Of a DNA stretch of 64,000 nucleotides, positions 8,456-17,184 are shown one piece after another. The notes under the pieces were generated by a model. It made no database searches. It was not told where the DNA came from and saw only the letters and a list, made by a program, of their open reading frames with translations. The stretch's first letter is position 1, and the number at the start of each line of letters is the position of its first letter. The stretch is from a bacterium (GTDB lineage: Bacteria; Bdellovibrionota; UBA1018), in assembly GCA_019751945.1 (NCBI GenBank), contig JAIEMT010000010.1:29617-93616 (forward strand). The letters run 5' to 3'. Position numbers and translations under genes: made by a program.

Positions 8456-8791
8456 GAGCTGGTGGGGAACATAGAATCCCAACCAGGTAAAAAATCCAGC
8501 AGAGAAACCGTAGGTGAAATCAGGAAAATCTTTTCCCACTCCCCAGACTGAAGGTCTCCAGACTTGTGTGAGGTGGGCCAGAACAAAAGTAGTTAAAAAT
8601 AGAATGACAACCTGAAGGGAGAGGCCCTTCATCATCTCGCTCTGCTTGGGCTTGCGGTTCATGTTGTAACCCATGGCCTTGCCCCAGATTTTTCCAAAGA
8701 GGGGCCCGTACCAGAGAAAACCGAAAATGAATGCGGCCACCATGGCCAAGAAAATGAGCTTCCAGTTCAGAACGATTTGGGGATGGGTCAT
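8348..8791 (-). CDS. DUF1761-family membrane protein
   Basis: This small polytopic protein has the DUF1761 hallmark 'FGFLWYGPLFGKIWGKAMG' after the first hydrophobic segment, then three more hydrophobic segments including 'VVILFLTTFVLAHL' and a C-terminal 'HDFIVLQILAQI'. I chose ATG 8791 (147 residues) because family members begin shortly before the first membrane segment; the longer TTG start at 8833 adds 14 residues. The gene is convergent with the NtrC-type regulator and shares 108 bp with its 3' end. The function of the family is unknown. Confidence 0.8.
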   Translation of the reverse strand: MTHPQIVLNWKLIFLAMVAAFIFGFLWYGPLFGKIWGKAMGYNMNRKPKQSEMMKGLSLQVVILFLTTFVLAHLTQVWRPSVWGVGKDFPDFTYGFSAGFFTWLGFYVPHQLSKIAWEMRSWKVFLINTAHDFIVLQILAQILSCTR

Positions 8792-8956
8792 CTGTAAAAG
8801 GTTAAGGGTTGACGAGCCTCCCGGCAATAACAAAGTGTAAGAATCAGACTAAATCTCTATTTGTTTTCGAGGAGTTGCCTCCCCGCTCGGGCTTCTATCT
8901 CGAGCTTTCTTGCATTAAGGAATAACCTTTTTAATCCGATAAGTTACCGAGAACTT

Positions 8957-11443
8957 ATGAGTTCCTTTAATGAGAAAGAGTACTTTGCAGTTTTGATTGT
9001 TGCGATTCAGGCGGAACGGCCCGTTCCGTTTGATTGCTACGTGGTTCTATCGGCGAACCAACGAGTGGTGCTCTTTAATCCAAAAAATGAAATCCTCCCC
9101 CAAAACAAACTCGATCGGCTGACCCAGCACCAGTTCACTCAGCTCTTTGTGCACATCAGTGACTACGACGCGTACAAAAACTACCTCGTCGACTTTCTGA
9201 CTTCTGAAAAAGGAAAGAGCGTTGTGAATCAGATTCTGGAAGCGGGGGATTCCGGAAATCTAGTCATCGAAGGAATTCCGGATGATGTGATTCAGAAGAT
9301 TCGCGTGGGCGATGGGATCTCGGAGCAAGATTCCCAGACTGAACATTCGAACGAAGTTCGCGAAGAAGTGATGCAGCTGTTGAAAGAAAATGTGAGCGCC
9401 CTTGACGATCAGTTTTCATTGAAGGCTTCTTGGGAGGGTGACGACGAAACAGTCATTTCGCAGATTGCTGAGAAGCTGTCTGAGGATCTCGTTCGAGTTC
9501 GGAAGCTGAAGAAGGAAGATCTAGAAAATAACGAGACCGTCATCAAAGATACCTTTGCCAAGGTCAAAGAGGAAGTGCTTCGAATTAAGGGAGTAGGGCA
9601 GTCCAAAGATTCCGATCGGTATCAAATGCTCGGGAAATATGCAGACACCGTCCTTCAGCGAGTGGAAGAATATGAGAAGGAAATTTTCAATCCAGAAGAA
9701 AGCGACGCTGAAAAAAGAATTCAAAAGCGTTTGGGAGCAGACATCTGGAAAGTAAAGCGCCTCGCCCACAGTAAAAATCAGGCCATCTTGTCAGATACCC
9801 TGTCTGATATGATTGAAAGCGTCCAAGAGGTCATCGGAACTCAGCTATCTTTTCCTGACAAAGCTGTGGCCTTTTCCAAAGAAGTCGCGGGGAAAACTCC
9901 GAAGGAGATTCAATCGATTGTCGCAGCTCAGTACCAGCGCATTTTAGATTTGAAGCGTCGATTGGGCGAAGCGAATGATGCGCTAGGAAACCTCAAGCAG
10001 AAGTGGGCAGAGTTTGAAACCTCGGGAAGGCATTCATTCGATCAGGCCACTAGGATTCATTCTGAAAAAATTGGGGTCGTTGTCGGCGAAGTGAGTAGCT
10101 TGCTTTTGGGAGTGAATCAGAGCTCCGAAGACCTTTCGAGTCTGAGTGAAAAGTTGAACGACCGAGCTGGCCTCACGGCTGAGGATCTGAGTATGCAAGA
10201 GGGAGAGACGCCTCCCATGGAGCAGCCTCAAGATGAAGCCACCCCCGATGAGTTCGAAGCCACCGGGGACGACGATTCCATCCGAACTGAAAATAAACTG
10301 CTCCAAGCGCAGCTGGAAAATGCCAAATCCCTATTGGAAGCAAACGAAAAGAAGTTCGCCGAGCAAGAAAAGCTCTTGGCTTCCCACGGGTCTTATGTTG
10401 TCCCACTTGAAGAAGAAGTCCGAGAGCTGCGGAAAACCGTAGCTTCGATGCAAGAGAAGCTCGACGCTGCGGAAGAAGCCAAAGATCGTCTTACAGTAAG
10501 CGTTCAAGATGCAGATCGGTCTCTTCAAATGGAAAAGAGCAATGAAAAGATGCTCGAAGATAATGCCTACAATTTGAAGGATCGAATTGTGACGATGGAG
10601 CAAACTCTTGAACTCTACGAAGGGCGCTTAGGCGATGTCCGTTCCGATCCGCGCCTGGTGGATAAGAATTTTGAAGAGGGGAGTATTCCTCCCGATCTCA
10701 TGGCCGCATTGAGCGCAAAAGATCGTATGATTGCAAAGCTCAATGAACACATGGCTGAAGAAGAAAATAAGAAAAAAGACTCTCGTCAGGAGATGATTCG
10801 CCTTCAGAATCAGCTTCAGCGCATCGACCAACTGAAGCAGCAAATGGGCCATAAGTTTGAAAAGTTGAAGCAAGAGCGAGATGTTTCCAGAAAAGCGGAA
10901 GAAGCCTTGAATCGAAAGATTGCTGTACTCACGAATCTCCAGGACGAGTCGAGATCTGTGGTTCAGAAGCTCACCGTTGTCAACGAAGAGTTGAGACGAG
11001 ATCGCTTGCTCTATATAGGTAAAACCAACCAAGCTCTCAAAGACTTTAAGGAGATGGTCAGCAAGGCCAATAGCTTGAATAGCCATGTTCAAGCCGAGGT
11101 TCAGCGGAATAAAACGATTTTGGAGCAGAACGATATTCTTAAGGCGAAACAGAAGGAAATGCTAACTCAGTATGCCAATCTCCAAAAGGAATTTAAGGCC
11201 TTAGAGAATGAAAGCGTTCGTCTTCGCCGAATTGCTGAACAGGGGAATACCGCTCTTGCAGCTCCCGTCGATCAGAATCCAAAGATTCTTGAGGCCCGTC
11301 TCAGTGAAGCCAAAAAAGAGAACGAAGAACTTCAAAGTAAGCTCAAGAATGAACGCCGAAAGATGCAAGATCTCATTGATAAGTTTAAGAAGGTCCAAGC
11401 CGAGCTTCTGGCTCGGAACATGAAGAAAAAAGAATCGGCATAA
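8957..11443 (+). CDS. large coiled-coil protein of unknown function
   Basis: About 828 residues from ATG 8957 ('MSSFNEKEYFAVL'); the longer frame from 8861 adds 32 residues without a ribosome site. There is no signal peptide and no membrane segment, so it is probably cytoplasmic. The N-terminal 150 residues look globular, with alternating strands and helices ('VVLSANQRVVLFNP', 'FTQLFVHISDYDAY'). Residues about 150-450 are helical and charged, followed by an acidic low-complexity stretch near 445-470. From about 480 to the end there is long heptad-rich coiled coil with many Glu/Lys/Gln. The last residues are basic. It may be a cytoskeletal or scaffold protein, but I do not recognise the N-terminal domain. 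Confidence 0.75.
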   Translation: MSSFNEKEYFAVLIVAIQAERPVPFDCYVVLSANQRVVLFNPKNEILPQNKLDRLTQHQFTQLFVHISDYDAYKNYLVDFLTSEKGKSVVNQILEAGDSGNLVIEGIPDDVIQKIRVGDGISEQDSQTEHSNEVREEVMQLLKENVSALDDQFSLKASWEGDDETVISQIAEKLSEDLVRVRKLKKEDLENNETVIKDTFAKVKEEVLRIKGVGQSKDSDRYQMLGKYADTVLQRVEEYEKEIFNPEESDAEKRIQKRLGADIWKVKRLAHSKNQAILSDTLSDMIESVQEVIGTQLSFPDKAVAFSKEVAGKTPKEIQSIVAAQYQRILDLKRRLGEANDALGNLKQKWAEFETSGRHSFDQATRIHSEKIGVVVGEVSSLLLGVNQSSEDLSSLSEKLNDRAGLTAEDLSMQEGETPPMEQPQDEATPDEFEATGDDDSIRTENKLLQAQLENAKSLLEANEKKFAEQEKLLASHGSYVVPLEEEVRELRKTVASMQEKLDAAEEAKDRLTVSVQDADRSLQMEKSNEKMLEDNAYNLKDRIVTMEQTLELYEGRLGDVRSDPRLVDKNFEEGSIPPDLMAALSAKDRMIAKLNEHMAEEENKKKDSRQEMIRLQNQLQRIDQLKQQMGHKFEKLKQERDVSRKAEEALNRKIAVLTNLQDESRSVVQKLTVVNEELRRDRLLYIGKTNQALKDFKEMVSKANSLNSHVQAEVQRNKTILEQNDILKAKQKEMLTQYANLQKEFKALENESVRLRRIAEQGNTALAAPVDQNPKILEARLSEAKKENEELQSKLKNERRKMQDLIDKFKKVQAELLARNMKKKESA

Positions 11444-11502
11444 TACAATCCTGACAAATCCCAAATAGAGAGAAAACCTTTCTCTAATAACCTGAAACCG
11501 TG

Positions 11503-12648
11503 ATGACACTGGTTTTAAGCGCCTTGCTACTGATCTGGGCATTGGCACAGGGATTAACCCTGGTAGGCACATTCATCGGGTTGAGAAGTTTTAAGAAGGT
11601 TCCCCCGCACCTTGACGCTCCCTTTCGTCTCTATCCGGTGACCATTCTCAAACCCCTGAAAGGTGTGGACAGCGGTGTGGGATCCAACCTTCGCAGTTTC
11701 TTTGAGTTGGAATATCCCGAGTTTGAAATTCTTTTTTCAATTGCTGATGAAAGAGACCCGGTTCGATTCTTGGTGGAAGATCTCATTCACAGCTATCCGA
11801 AAGTCAATGCGCGTTTGATTGTGGGCGAAGTCGTGGTGGGGCCGAATCCTAAGGTCAATAATCTGATTCGAAGTTACGAGAGTGCACAATACGATCTGGT
11901 CATGATCAGTGATAGCAATACGCGTGTAGCTCCTGATTATCTGCGCAGGATGGTGGCCCAGATGGATAACAATGTCGGCATCATTACTGCTGCGGTGGTG
12001 GGCTTTAACTCCGAAAATCTGGGTGGCCGCCTCGAGGCGAATTTCTTGAATACTTTCTACGCTCGCTGGATGCATCTTGCTGCGTCTGTGGATCGCACCT
12101 GCGTGGTGGGCAAGTCGATGCTCTTTCGGCGATCGGTTGCAAAGCGTTTCGGCGGCATTCGCGAATTGGCTCGCTACCTCGCTGAAGATTATATGGCAGG
12201 GATTGCTATGAAGCGTTTGGGCTTACGCGTGATCGTGGCTACAGATCCGATCTATCAGCACATTGGTAAATATAGTTTCAAGCAATTCTGGGATCGGCAT
12301 CTCCGCTGGGGACGGATTCGAAAGTCTCAAGCTCCGCTGCCATTTCTCTTCGAGCCCCTTTTTACGGGCGCAACTCTGTCAGGATTGGTTGGAGCTTTGG
12401 CATTCTGGGGACTTTTCGGGGTCTCCCCGCTTTTATTTCTTAGCATTCATTTTGGCCTCTGGTTTTTCTACGATGTGATTCAGACTTTACTCTTGGAAGG
12501 AACTCTCGATCATCGAATGCCAGTGGTATGGGCGCTTCGAGAGGCGTTGTCGTTCCCCCTCTGGTTTCATTCCATGATTGGGAACACCGTTCAATGGCGC
12601 GGGAAGAAATACACGCTTCTTCCGGGCGGCCTACTGGAGAGTCTTTGA
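11503..12648 (+). CDS. GT21-like (ceramide glucosyltransferase / HpnI type) glycosyltransferase
   Basis: A membrane glycosyltransferase of about 381 residues. An N-terminal membrane helix is followed by a GT-A domain opening with 'VTILKPLKGVDSGVGSNL', typical of the GT21 group. The acidic motifs are 'MISDSNTRV' (D1/D2 region) and 'YLAEDYMAG' (D3). The (Q/R)xxRW product-binding motif is present as 'RHLRWGRIRK'. Two or three C-terminal membrane helices follow. GT21 enzymes move a sugar from UDP-sugar to a lipid such as ceramide; HpnI acts on hopanoids. The lipid acceptor here is not shown by sequence. An adjacent GTG at 11500 is an alternative start. Its stop overlaps the TTG start of the glycosidase gene. 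Confidence 0.85.
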   Translation: MTLVLSALLLIWALAQGLTLVGTFIGLRSFKKVPPHLDAPFRLYPVTILKPLKGVDSGVGSNLRSFFELEYPEFEILFSIADERDPVRFLVEDLIHSYPKVNARLIVGEVVVGPNPKVNNLIRSYESAQYDLVMISDSNTRVAPDYLRRMVAQMDNNVGIITAAVVGFNSENLGGRLEANFLNTFYARWMHLAASVDRTCVVGKSMLFRRSVAKRFGGIRELARYLAEDYMAGIAMKRLGLRVIVATDPIYQHIGKYSFKQFWDRHLRWGRIRKSQAPLPFLFEPLFTGATLSGLVGALAFWGLFGVSPLLFLSIHFGLWFFYDVIQTLLLEGTLDHRMPVVWALREALSFPLWFHSMIGNTVQWRGKKYTLLPGGLLESL

Positions 12649-13988
12649 CAAGCAACCCACCGACCGAGCGTCGTAATTCATTTCTATGGGGTACTGCCAC
12701 GAGCAGCCATCAAATTGAAGGTGGTAACGACAAGAACGATTGGTGGGCCTGGGAGCTCGAAGGCAATATCGAGGGAGGGGCTCGCTCGGGGCAGGCTACT
12801 GATCATTGGAATCGATTTCGTGAAGATATTCGCCTGGCTCATGAGCTTGGCTTGAACAGCTATCGTTTTTCTTTGGAGTGGTCTCGCGTCGAGCCACAGG
12901 AAGGTCAGTGGGATTCAGGCGCTTTCGAATGGTACGAAGAGTTACTAAATGAGTGCGAGAAGTATTCCCTCACTCCGATGCTCACTCTCCATCATTTTAC
13001 TTCGCCCAAATGGTTTGCCGACGCGGGTGGGTTCACCTGGCCTGGTTCAGCCAGGCGGTTCGCAGAGTACACCAAGAAAGTTGCGCAGCGATTGGGGTCG
13101 CGTGTGCCTCTCTGGTGCACCTTCAACGAACCGATGGTGATGATCACCGGAGGATACTTAGGAAAGTTCATGCCCCCTGCGAAATTCTGGCCGGAGGGCG
13201 CTTCACTCGCGTGTCGAAATATTTTGAAGTCGCATGTGCGGGCTTATGAAATTTTGAAGCAGGAAATTCAGCGCCCGGTCGAAGTGGGCATTGCTCATAA
13301 CCTCTTAGATTTTATGCCCGACCGGTACTGGCATCCGATGGAGCTGGTGATCACCCAGGTGCTCCATCGGTTTTACAATCGGTCGTGGTTGGATGCAGTC
13401 ACCGGTCGAAAGCAGAACTTTGGAGTGCCGGGTTTGGTTCCGAAGCCCCGTCCCGTGATGGATGCTTTGAAACGAAAAACGGTCGATTTCATCGGCGTGA
13501 ACTACTACACCAAGGCCTACGTGAAGTGGCGCTCCCGTGACGCCGCTGAGGGTGTGTCGAGCGACTTTCCGATCGGCTTAGCGTTTTCACGTCGGCACGA
13601 AGCCGTCTCGGATGTGGGTTGGGCCGTTCATCCTCAGGGGCTTAAAAAGATTTTGAAGTTTGTCAGTGGCTACGGTTTACCCATCTACATTACTGAGAAT
13701 GGAATCGCCGATCGCTCCGATTCTTTAAGGAAGGAATATCTTTCCAGTCATTTGGCTGCCACTGCTGAAGCCATTCAAGAGGGGATGGATATTCGGGGAT
13801 ATTACTACTGGTCTCTGATGGATAACTTTGAATGGGTGAAAGGTTTTGGCCCGCGCTTTGGCCTATATAGTGTCGACTACGATACCTTTGATCGGCAGCT
13901 GCGGGATTCAGGGACGTATCTGTCTCAATTGATTCGAGCCCATCGAGATGGAAATGTATGGAAAGCCCCCCGCTCGGAACTCCTCTAG
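12645..13988 (+). CDS. family 1 glycoside hydrolase (beta-glycosidase)
   Basis: A GH1 (alpha/beta)8-barrel enzyme of 447 residues. The N-terminal family signature is 'NSFLWGTATSSHQIEGG'. The acid/base Glu lies in 'CTFNEPM' and the nucleophile Glu in 'IYITENGIAD'; both are intact. 'YYYWSLMDNFEWVKGF' is the usual glycone-site block. I chose the TTG at 12645 because it overlaps the TGA stop of the upstream glycosyltransferase (TTGA), has GGAGAG at 12635-12640 and places the GH1 signature 12 residues in. Longer frames to 12528 add an unrelated peptide. There is no signal peptide, so it is probably cytosolic. The tight coupling to a glycolipid-type glycosyltransferase suggests turnover of, or precursor supply for, the same glycoconjugate; that is inference. 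Confidence 0.92.
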   Translation: MTSNPPTERRNSFLWGTATSSHQIEGGNDKNDWWAWELEGNIEGGARSGQATDHWNRFREDIRLAHELGLNSYRFSLEWSRVEPQEGQWDSGAFEWYEELLNECEKYSLTPMLTLHHFTSPKWFADAGGFTWPGSARRFAEYTKKVAQRLGSRVPLWCTFNEPMVMITGGYLGKFMPPAKFWPEGASLACRNILKSHVRAYEILKQEIQRPVEVGIAHNLLDFMPDRYWHPMELVITQVLHRFYNRSWLDAVTGRKQNFGVPGLVPKPRPVMDALKRKTVDFIGVNYYTKAYVKWRSRDAAEGVSSDFPIGLAFSRRHEAVSDVGWAVHPQGLKKILKFVSGYGLPIYITENGIADRSDSLRKEYLSSHLAATAEAIQEGMDIRGYYYWSLMDNFEWVKGFGPRFGLYSVDYDTFDRQLRDSGTYLSQLIRAHRDGNVWKAPRSELL

Positions 13989-14022
13989 ACATCAGCCCGT
14001 CGACCGACTAAAACCGCATTCA

Positions 14023-14880
14023 ATGAAATCTATTGAAACTCATTGGAAAGGATCTGCCATTCCGGGGCCGGTGCCTCCGGGGCGATTCCAGCCAGAGCTG
14101 GCCGCCTGTCCAGAGGGGCAGTCTTTAGACAATATCGGCGGGTACTTTAAACTCTTTCAATATAAGGAGGGGCACCGATTTTCGACGGACGATTTGCTCG
14201 TGGCTTGGTTTGGTACGACCTATGCTCCAGCGGTATCCCGAGTTTTAGATTTGGGGAGTGGAATCGGATCGGTGGGGATGATTGCGGCTTGGCGGCTCCC
14301 CAGTGCTCAGTTTGTCACGGTAGAGGCGCAAGAGATCAGCGTGGCTCTGGCGCGGAAATCTGCTCGTTACAATGGATTGGAATCCCGCTACGAAATTCGC
14401 TTGGGAGACTTTAGAAACTCGGACGTTTTTAAGTCGGGAGAAGTTTTCGATCTGGTTTTGGGAAGCCCTCCCTACTTTCCGTTAGAGGATGGCCTACAGG
14501 CCGAGCATGAGCAGAAGGTGGCTTGCCGGTTTGAAGTGCGTGGCTCCGTTGCAGACTACTGTGCGGCTGCAGTACCTCGTCTCTCCCAAGGTGGGGTCTT
14601 TGCATTCGTGTTCCCGGTAAAGCCTGCTCATCAACTGGAGCGGGTCCTCGAGGCCGCAAAGGCTTCTGGTCTTCAGATCGTTCGAAAAAGAGATGTGATT
14701 CTTAAAGAAGGGGAGGATCCCTTACTTGGACTTTTCTTATTGATGAGAACTACCGACGTTCCGGAAAGTTTCCGGCACCAGATTTGGAGTGACGCTCCCT
14801 TGATCATTCGACGTCGGGACGGATCCGTCCATCCCGAGTACTCCCTGGTCAAGGCCGCTATCGGCTTTCCACTTCCATGA
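14023..14880 (+). CDS. TrmN6/YfiC-like N6-adenine methyltransferase
   Basis: A class I SAM-dependent methyltransferase of 285 residues. The 'FQYKEGHRFSTDDLLVAWF' lead-in is typical of the tRNA1(Val) m6A37 methyltransferase family. SAM motif I is 'VLDLGSGIGSVGM', motif II is 'FVTVEAQE' and the catalytic motif is 'LGSPPYF', a variant of NPPY. The ATG at 14023 was chosen over a frame beginning at 13948, which would overlap the glycosidase by 41 bp. Its 3' end overlaps the convergent radical SAM gene by 144 bp. The exact RNA target is inferred from family, not proven. Confidence 0.8.
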   Translation: MKSIETHWKGSAIPGPVPPGRFQPELAACPEGQSLDNIGGYFKLFQYKEGHRFSTDDLLVAWFGTTYAPAVSRVLDLGSGIGSVGMIAAWRLPSAQFVTVEAQEISVALARKSARYNGLESRYEIRLGDFRNSDVFKSGEVFDLVLGSPPYFPLEDGLQAEHEQKVACRFEVRGSVADYCAAAVPRLSQGGVFAFVFPVKPAHQLERVLEAAKASGLQIVRKRDVILKEGEDPLLGLFLLMRTTDVPESFRHQIWSDAPLIIRRRDGSVHPEYSLVKAAIGFPLP

Positions 14881-16440
14881 TGTAAATTCATCTTCTGCGA
14901 CGCTTTCAAATTTCGCACGGTGCGGAGTTCCCTGCGTGAGGTAAACGAGGGCGTGATCAAAGAAAGTCAGTGGCTTCTTAGTCCAGAAACTTCGTTTTAA
15001 ACTCTTCCAAAGCCGCCAGGGTCGAATCAGCATTCCGAATGAATAGTGCAGGGCCATCGTTCCAAATTGAAAAATGGGCAGCATCCAGTTTGGGATGTGC
15101 TCAGACCACGACACGGTTTTGTAACCGCAAACGACCGCACCCCTGAGAAAGTCATTGTAAGTCCCTTGGGCAATCAATTTTTCTAGGTCAATTCGTTTAC
15201 TCTCGACGAGCTCGCGGTGGTACTGGCTGCCAGGATAGGGTGCGAAAGCGTGGCAAACCACGTCATCGACACCGAGCCAGGTCATCTTGAGGGCAAAGCG
15301 CACGTTTTGGAAGGCTTCCTTGAGAGTCTGTCCAGGGAAACCAAAGATCAGCGGAGCGCGCATGGGAATTCCGAGCTTGTTGGTGTAGATCATCGCTGCA
15401 GTCATTTTGTCGAAGTTGATGCGTTTTTGTATTCGAGCAATGGTTTCTTCCGAGCCGGATTCGGGAGCGTAAGAAATTCTCGACGTCTTCGACTTTTTAA
15501 AGAGATTGAGCATCTCTTTGTCTAGAATCTCCGACCGAGTTCCGGCACCGTGGTGCCATGTCACCGGAAGATTTTCCTCGACCATCAGGGTCAGGAGTTC
15601 TTGCGTCCACTTTCGATTGATCACACCGACGATGTCGAGAAAGTCGACATGGTCGATGCCGTATTTTTTCACGTAAAGTTTGATTTCATCCACTACGCTG
15701 CGAGGGCTTCGGTACGAAAGTTCGTTTCCCCACATCTGAGGAGCTGAACAGAACGTGCAGCTAAAAGGACAGCCCCGAGATGCAATCAGGGGGATGGCTA
15801 CGCGATTCATGGCGGACATGGAGTATTTTGCGTCGTGATAATTTCGAATTGGAAGCTTGTCCCAAGCGGGTAGGGGCATGTCGTCCAATTTTTTTGACCG
15901 TCTTCGTGGAGAGTTCTTCTTCGGCTGACCTTGAAATCTGTAGGCAATACCATTGACGGTGTCGAGGTCGTGACCGAGTTGGAGGCACCTTAAAAGTTCG
16001 AGAAGAGTTTCTTCTCCCTCACCTAAGACGCAGTAGTCGATTTCAGGGCAGACGCGCAACAGATTCTGCCATTCGGCTGTGACATGTTCTCCTCCAATCA
16101 CAATCGGGACTCGAGGAAACTGGGCTCGAATGAGTTTGATGATGTAGTCGTCATAAAACCATTCCGAAGAAAACATACAGCTCATGCCGATGATTTCGGT
16201 GTCTTTTGGAATGGCTTTGAGGATTTCGGAGGGGGAAATTCCATTGATGAGGACATCGTACTTCGCAATTTTTCGGAACTCTCGAATTCCCTCTCCAAGG
16301 GAATCGATGACAGTGACGTCATGTCCGGCAGCATCGGCGCAAGCGACCAGGTACGCGAGTCCCACCGGGGGGATCGTACTTCCAGCTGTAAAGGAAAAAC
16401 GATTCGAGACGGCTGGGGGCCGAATGAGTGTGACTCTCAT
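14737..16440 (-). CDS. B12-binding-type radical SAM protein
   Basis: A 567-residue protein with an N-terminal B12-binding-like Rossmann domain ('MRVTLIRPPAVSNRFSF' and 'IPPVGLAYLVACADAAGHDV'), then a radical SAM domain. The 4Fe-4S motif CxxxCxxC is in 'SRGCPFSCTFCSAPQMWG' near residue 218. The classic DxHxxG cobalamin ligand is not obvious, as in the BchE/HpnJ-like group. The C-terminal third is hydrophobic in places ('FQFGTMALHYSFGMLIRPW') and may touch the membrane. Relatives methylate or rearrange lipids, pigments and antibiotics. The last 48 codons lie opposite the TrmN6-like gene. It is the first of a three-gene minus-strand group (with 16489 and 17171) and faces a hydroxylase cluster across the divergent promoter at 18.9 kb. 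Confidence 0.88.
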   Translation of the reverse strand: MRVTLIRPPAVSNRFSFTAGSTIPPVGLAYLVACADAAGHDVTVIDSLGEGIREFRKIAKYDVLINGISPSEILKAIPKDTEIIGMSCMFSSEWFYDDYIIKLIRAQFPRVPIVIGGEHVTAEWQNLLRVCPEIDYCVLGEGEETLLELLRCLQLGHDLDTVNGIAYRFQGQPKKNSPRRRSKKLDDMPLPAWDKLPIRNYHDAKYSMSAMNRVAIPLIASRGCPFSCTFCSAPQMWGNELSYRSPRSVVDEIKLYVKKYGIDHVDFLDIVGVINRKWTQELLTLMVEENLPVTWHHGAGTRSEILDKEMLNLFKKSKTSRISYAPESGSEETIARIQKRINFDKMTAAMIYTNKLGIPMRAPLIFGFPGQTLKEAFQNVRFALKMTWLGVDDVVCHAFAPYPGSQYHRELVESKRIDLEKLIAQGTYNDFLRGAVVCGYKTVSWSEHIPNWMLPIFQFGTMALHYSFGMLIRPWRLWKSLKRSFWTKKPLTFFDHALVYLTQGTPHRAKFESVAEDEFTSWKWKADSGLDQGVLGMDGSVPTSNDQGSVTPNLVPETFRNVGSSHQ

Positions 16441-16488
16441 CTGAGACCTCTAGTTTACCATCCCTCAGGATTCTTATCCCAGTGTTAT

Positions 16489-17184
16489 TTAGTCCCTGGA
16501 GGAATGAACGCCGATTTCCGTGCGGTAATGATTTGGCAGGTGGAGCGTATTGAAAATTCGATCCCAGAACGAAAAGATAAATCCAAAGTTTTGCCCATAC
16601 TTACCGTGAAGTTCCTTTGAATGGTGCCAATAGTGATTCCGAGGAGTAATTAAGACCCAATCTGCAACGCGGGGAATCCAGAGTCGTATATTCGAGTGCT
16701 GAATCATGCAAGCGCTCAAAAAGATGAGATTGGTGTAAAAAATGACGGAATAGGAAATCGAAAGAACGCCGAGCAAAAGTCCCTGAATAAGCATGTGTGT
16801 GAAGACTTCCAAACTATGATGACGAAAGGAAGAGAGCGCGGTGAGTTCCGTCGCGGAGTGGTGAACCCGATGAAGCTTCCAAAGTACTGGAATGGAATGG
16901 AAGCTCCAATGCACCCAGTAACTCGTAAAGTCGAGTAGGAAAAGAGTGACTAAGAATTGTAGCCAGAGTGGGGAGTGGTACAGGGAATAGAGGATGGGGG
17001 TTGGGCCCATTTTTTGTGAGATGAAGCTTGCTAAACTGGGAAGCGCGAAGGCATTCACTATCAGTAGAAGAAAATTCTGTCTCACTTCCGTGCTAGGACG
17101 CTCGTGAGATTGCCTTGGAAATAGCCACTCCAAAGCGCTGAGTCCTAGAAGTGAGGTGATGAGAAAAATTCTACCGGCGTCCAT
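16489..17184 (-). CDS. fatty acid hydroxylase / sterol desaturase family protein
   Basis: A 231-residue membrane protein with the full histidine set of the superfamily: 'HWSFH' (HxxxH), 'HRVHH' (HxxHH) and 'NHYWHH' (HxxHH), with extra His in 'FRHHSLEV' and 'IQHSNIRL'. Several membrane helices surround them. These di-iron enzymes hydroxylate or desaturate lipids, sterols or ether lipids (the alkylglycerol monooxygenase branch is close in pattern). Its start lies inside the end of the upstream membrane-protein gene (14-bp overlap), so the two are co-translated. It is one of three members of this family within 8 kb. The substrate is unknown. Confidence 0.9.
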   Translation of the reverse strand: MDAGRIFLITSLLGLSALEWLFPRQSHERPSTEVRQNFLLLIVNAFALPSLASFISQKMGPTPILYSLYHSPLWLQFLVTLFLLDFTSYWVHWSFHSIPVLWKLHRVHHSATELTALSSFRHHSLEVFTHMLIQGLLLGVLSISYSVIFYTNLIFLSACMIQHSNIRLWIPRVADWVLITPRNHYWHHSKELHGKYGQNFGFIFSFWDRIFNTLHLPNHYRTEIGVHSSRD

